Below, in pieces: positions 61,465 through 64,000 of a stretch of 64,000 nucleotides of DNA (position 1 is the first letter of the stretch; every line of letters starts with the position of its first letter). The position numbers and the translations under genes are program-made. The DNA comes from an uncultured Myxococcaceae bacterium (lineage in GTDB: Bacteria; Myxococcota_A; Polyangia; Polyangiales; Ga0077539). The DNA lies in contig CAMFHP010000029.1 in assembly GCA_945952225.1 (NCBI GenBank), positions 16,662-80,661 of the forward strand. Direction: 5' to 3'. The notes under the pieces were generated by a model, which was not told the DNA's origin, did not search any database, and was given only the letters and a program-made list of their open reading frames with translations.

Positions 61465-62874
61465 ATGTCCACCCGTTCCATTCCCTACGTTCTCGGCCTC
61501 CTCACGCTCTCCACCACCCTCTCCGTCGGCTGCTCCGACGACGCGCCTGCGACGCCCGCCGATGCGAGCACCGCCGACGTGAGCCCCACCGACGCGAACA
61601 CCGCCGACGTGGCGCGCGACACCGCGTCGACCGACGCCTCCACCGCCGATGCGTCGAGCGACGTGACCTCCGTCGATGCGTCCGCCGACGTGTCCACCGA
61701 TGCCTCGATCGACGCCGCGCCCGACGCCGCGCGCGACGCCTCCACCGACAGCGCCACCGATGCGTCGACCGATGCGAGCGCGCCGACGTGCGTGCGCACG
61801 CGGGCCTTCGTCACCACGAGCAACTACATGGTCGGCGGCTACGCGATCGGTCCCTTCGCGACGCCCTCGCTCATGGTGTCGTCTGCGATGGCGCCCGACC
61901 AGGACCACGTGCCCGTCGAGTCGGGCTGCCGGGTCTTCACGCTCCTGCGCGGCAACGACGCGCTCGCGGTGCTCGACCCGTCGAACCTCCCGACCATCGC
62001 GCGCACGATCCCGCTGCGCACGGTGATGGGCGACGCGGGCGCGGGCTCGTACCTCGTGAACCCCTACGACGTCGAAGCCCTCTCGGCGACGAAGGCCTAC
62101 GTCTCGCAGTACGCGCTCTCGCGCATCGCCATCGTCGATCCGTCGCGCAGCGGCGCGGCCGCGGTCACGGGCACCATCGACCTCTCGCCCGTGCGCGCGG
62201 GCGCCGACAACGACAGCAGCGGATCGCCGGAGGCCACGGAGATGTTCCGCGTCGGGGACCGCGTGTTCGTGGTGATGCAGAACCTCGCGTCGTACGCGCC
62301 CGCCGCGGCGGGCTCGGTGGCCGTGATCGACACGCGCACCGACACCCTCGTCGACGTCGACCCCGCCACCGCAGGAACGCAGGCCGCGCAGCTCACGCAC
62401 CGCAACCCCGTGGGCGCTGTGCTCACGCCGGGCGGACGGCTCGTGACCGCGTGCGTGGGCGTGCAGCCCTTCATGCCGCCGAACAACCTCGACGGCGCCG
62501 TGACCGCGCTCGACACGACGACCCTGCGCCCGGTGGGAATGCCCGTGACCGAGACCGCGCTCAACGGCGACCTCCAGGGCCTCGTGATGCTCGACGAGTC
62601 GCGCGGCTGGGCGGTGGTGTATCGCCTCGCAGCGGGCGGCGCGCGCACGGCCCACGTGGTGGCCTTCGACCTCGCGACGGGCACCGCGGGCGCGACGATC
62701 TTCTCGGCGGGTGACATCGGCGGACTCCGCGTCGATCCGTCGGGCAACGTCTGGCTCCTCGACCGCACCACGGGCGCGGCGGGTGTGCGCGTGTTCCGCC
62801 CCGATGGAACGCAGATCACCACGGCGCCCATCGCCACGACGCTGCCGCCCTACGGCGTCGCGTTCGTTCCCTGA
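61465..62874 (+). CDS. Propeller lipoprotein under B12 riboswitch, BtuG-like candidate
   Basis: 469 residues from ATG 61465 (GGAG at 61457-61460). Signal IPYVLGLLTLSTTLSVGC with lipobox, then about 85 residues of Asp/Ala/Thr/Ser stalk. The mature domain of about 360 residues has repeating blades such as CRVFTLLRGNDALAVLDPSN, AYVSQYALSRIAIVDPSR, GSVAVIDTRTDTLVDVDP and GAVTALDTTTLRPVGMPV, a YncE/BtuG-like seven-blade pattern. Only B12-linked genes normally sit behind such a riboswitch. BtuG of Bacteroidetes is a propeller lipoprotein that captures B12 at the surface, so a similar role is inferred; homology itself is not shown. Confidence 0.85.
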   Translation: MSTRSIPYVLGLLTLSTTLSVGCSDDAPATPADASTADVSPTDANTADVARDTASTDASTADASSDVTSVDASADVSTDASIDAAPDAARDASTDSATDASTDASAPTCVRTRAFVTTSNYMVGGYAIGPFATPSLMVSSAMAPDQDHVPVESGCRVFTLLRGNDALAVLDPSNLPTIARTIPLRTVMGDAGAGSYLVNPYDVEALSATKAYVSQYALSRIAIVDPSRSGAAAVTGTIDLSPVRAGADNDSSGSPEATEMFRVGDRVFVVMQNLASYAPAAAGSVAVIDTRTDTLVDVDPATAGTQAAQLTHRNPVGAVLTPGGRLVTACVGVQPFMPPNNLDGAVTALDTTTLRPVGMPVTETALNGDLQGLVMLDESRGWAVVYRLAAGGARTAHVVAFDLATGTAGATIFSAGDIGGLRVDPSGNVWLLDRTTGAAGVRVFRPDGTQITTAPIATTLPPYGVAFVP

Positions 62875-62943
62875 TCGCAGCGCACTCAAACTCCTCCCAG
62901 TTCGTCGCAGCGGGGCCGTGTGAGACGCTCCGCGTCCCCTGCG

Positions 62944-63525
62944 ATGAACCCCGCCCACGCGATCACCCTCACCTCCGCCGCGATCGCGATCGCGTCGCTG
63001 GCGCTGCTCACGCAGTCGCACTCGCCCGTGGCCACCGCGCTGTGCCTCACGGGCCTCGGCCTCGCGATGCTCTGCGACCGCTTCGACGGATGGGTCGCCC
63101 GTCGCCTCGGCCTCACCTCGCCCATGGGCGAGCGCCTCGACAGCCTTGCGGACCTGCTCGCCTTCGCGGCCGTCCCCGCGGCGCTCATGGTCGCGCGGCA
63201 CGGACTCGTGTCACTGACCGTCGCGCTCCCCTACGCGCTCGGCGGCGTGTGGAGGCTCGCGCGCTACGACGGCGACGAGCTCACGCCCTCGCGCTGGGGA
63301 CCCTGTTTTTCAGGCCTCCCCACGAGTGCGGCGGCGGCGACGGTGATCGTCGCGACGGCCCTCGAACCGTGGCTGGGCGCATGGATCTCATGGCTCGCGA
63401 TGGCCGCGATGGCCGTCGGAATGCCCTCGCGCGTGCGCTACCCCAAGGGCTCCATCGGCGCGTATCCGTGGTTCGTGCTGGTGCCCCTCGCGCTCGTCGC
63501 CGCGTGGGTGCAGGCGCTGCGATAG
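62944..63525 (+). CDS. CDP-alcohol phosphatidyltransferase (PssA-like)
   Basis: 193 residues from ATG 62944 (a GTG eight codons upstream is in frame). Membrane enzyme with six hydrophobic segments and the family motif CDRFDGWVARRLGL with GERLDSLADL (D-x2-DG-x2-AR-x8-G-x3-D-x3-D). The order of helices and RYDGDELTPSRWGPCFSGLPT suits phosphatidylserine synthase PssA, but substrate cannot be settled. It follows the riboswitch gene by 69 bp and might be in the same transcript. Confidence 0.88.
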   Translation: MNPAHAITLTSAAIAIASLALLTQSHSPVATALCLTGLGLAMLCDRFDGWVARRLGLTSPMGERLDSLADLLAFAAVPAALMVARHGLVSLTVALPYALGGVWRLARYDGDELTPSRWGPCFSGLPTSAAAATVIVATALEPWLGAWISWLAMAAMAVGMPSRVRYPKGSIGAYPWFVLVPLALVAAWVQALR

Positions 63526-63570
63526 GGCTGCGCGAGGTCCGCAGAAGTGCGTTGAGCGGGCGCGTTGCCA

Positions 63571-63582
63571 CACGGTACCGTG
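63571..63582. promoter_or_regulatory. Perfect 12-bp palindrome before a start codon
   Basis: CACGGTACCGTG ends six bases before the ATG at 63589. Position and symmetry are like the ArsR palindrome at 4191-4206. Possibly an operator; its regulator is unknown. Confidence 0.4.
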
Positions 63583-63588
63583 CGGGCC

Positions 63589-64000
63589 ATGTCCAACGAC
63601 GTCACCTGGATGCGCGAGCGGGTCACGCAGCTCACTCGCACGACCGCGCTTGTGTGGGGCGGCGCCCTGACCTTCGGCGCTGCGGTCATGATGTACGCCG
63701 TCGCCACGCGGAACGACGGCCCACCCGTGTTTCTCATTCCGCTGATGCAGACCGGGAGCCCGGTGCTGCCCGACGCGCTGACCGTGCTCGCGGGCCTTGG
63801 AATCACGGCGTTCCTGGCCTTCCGCAAGGCGCCGATCGTGGCGATGTACGACGCGGGCGACGTGCGCAAGGTCACGCTCGTGACGATCATGGGCCGCGTG
63901 CAGGGCGCGCGCGTCGAGGTCGAAGGCGCCGGCGGACGCACCGCGAAGCTGGAGATGTCAGACCGCGCCGAAGCCGAACGCATCGCCCGCGCCCTCCAGC
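63589..64000 (+). CDS. Membrane protein, partial at window end
   Basis: At least 137 residues, continuing beyond the window. Opening MSNDVTWMRERVTQLTRTTA, a first helix (LVWGGALTFGAAVMMYAVA), a second (ALTVLAGLGITAFLAF), then a soluble part (VRKVTLVTIMGRVQGARVEVEG). No function recognised. Confidence 0.6.
   Translation, partial: MSNDVTWMRERVTQLTRTTALVWGGALTFGAAVMMYAVATRNDGPPVFLIPLMQTGSPVLPDALTVLAGLGITAFLAFRKAPIVAMYDAGDVRKVTLVTIMGRVQGARVEVEGAGGRTAKLEMSDRAEAERIARALQ

Noticed and set aside
1..64000. tRNA, rRNA, integrase, transposase or phage genes
   Set aside because: None was recognised on either strand; small degenerate RNAs could have been missed without a search.

Overview
The window is very GC-rich (third codon positions almost always G or C) and reads as a chromosomal segment of a predatory or social myxobacterium, most like the Polyangiales/Sandaracinus group of Myxococcota. 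The reasons are the many lipoproteins whose mature N-terminus is an Asp/Ala-rich (DAS/DVP/DAM) linker, a giant secreted protein ending in a MYXO-CTERM-like sorting signal, MopE-type metal-binding repeats, FecR proteins paired with ECF sigma factors, and NtrC-type regulation. No rRNA, tRNA, CRISPR array, IS element or phage gene was seen. Start codons are often GTG, and genes are packed tightly with 4-nt overlaps.

Layout. 0-9 kb: a STAND-type ATPase regulator, a TAP-like hydrolase lipoprotein, an ArsR/AHSA1 pair behind a perfect palindrome, two membrane proteins, and a histidine kinase with an NtrC-type response regulator. 9-18 kb: a conserved protein coupled to an L,D-transpeptidase, a VWA lipoprotein with an 18-bp coding repeat, and divergent from it a 1,689-residue calcium-repeat protein with the MYXO-CTERM-like tail. 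18-25 kb: the least dense part. It holds a cytochrome P450, a propeller lipoprotein and a few small genes, separated by families of non-coding repeats: a 22-bp array of hairpins, a 36-bp tandem repeat, and a roughly 55-bp palindromic module present in both orientations. 25-37 kb: a 1,049-residue anchored repeat protein, an S24/S26 peptidase, GNAT, TetR/cupin, two YcxB-like membrane proteins, a tandem pair of paralogous lipoproteins, a flavin reductase and a hydrolase.

37-54 kb: two independent operons with the same order, ECF sigma factor - FecR-like protein with a C-terminal repeat region - secreted barrel-like protein - large display lipoprotein (beta-helix in one, Kelch propeller in the other). 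Between them lie a saccharopine-dehydrogenase-like reductase, more lipoproteins and a 2OG-Fe(II) oxygenase. 54-64 kb: an orphan double-BMC-domain shell-like protein, a Cys-rich lipoprotein, a four-gene glycan or glycolipid operon joined by three 4-nt overlaps (two GT4-type glycosyltransferases, a nucleotidyltransferase-like/CDP-alcohol phosphotransferase fusion and a GT2), then a clear cobalamin riboswitch in front of a propeller lipoprotein, followed by a CDP-alcohol phosphatidyltransferase.

The strongest candidates for undescribed biology are (1) the riboswitch-controlled propeller lipoprotein, which looks like a myxobacterial analogue of the B12-capturing surface lipoprotein BtuG; (2) the orphan BMC-T-like protein with no encapsulated enzymes near it; (3) the twice-occurring sigma/FecR/barrel/display-lipoprotein module; and (4) the modular palindromic repeats of the 18-25 kb region. 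Functions below come from reading the translated sequence, without database searches.
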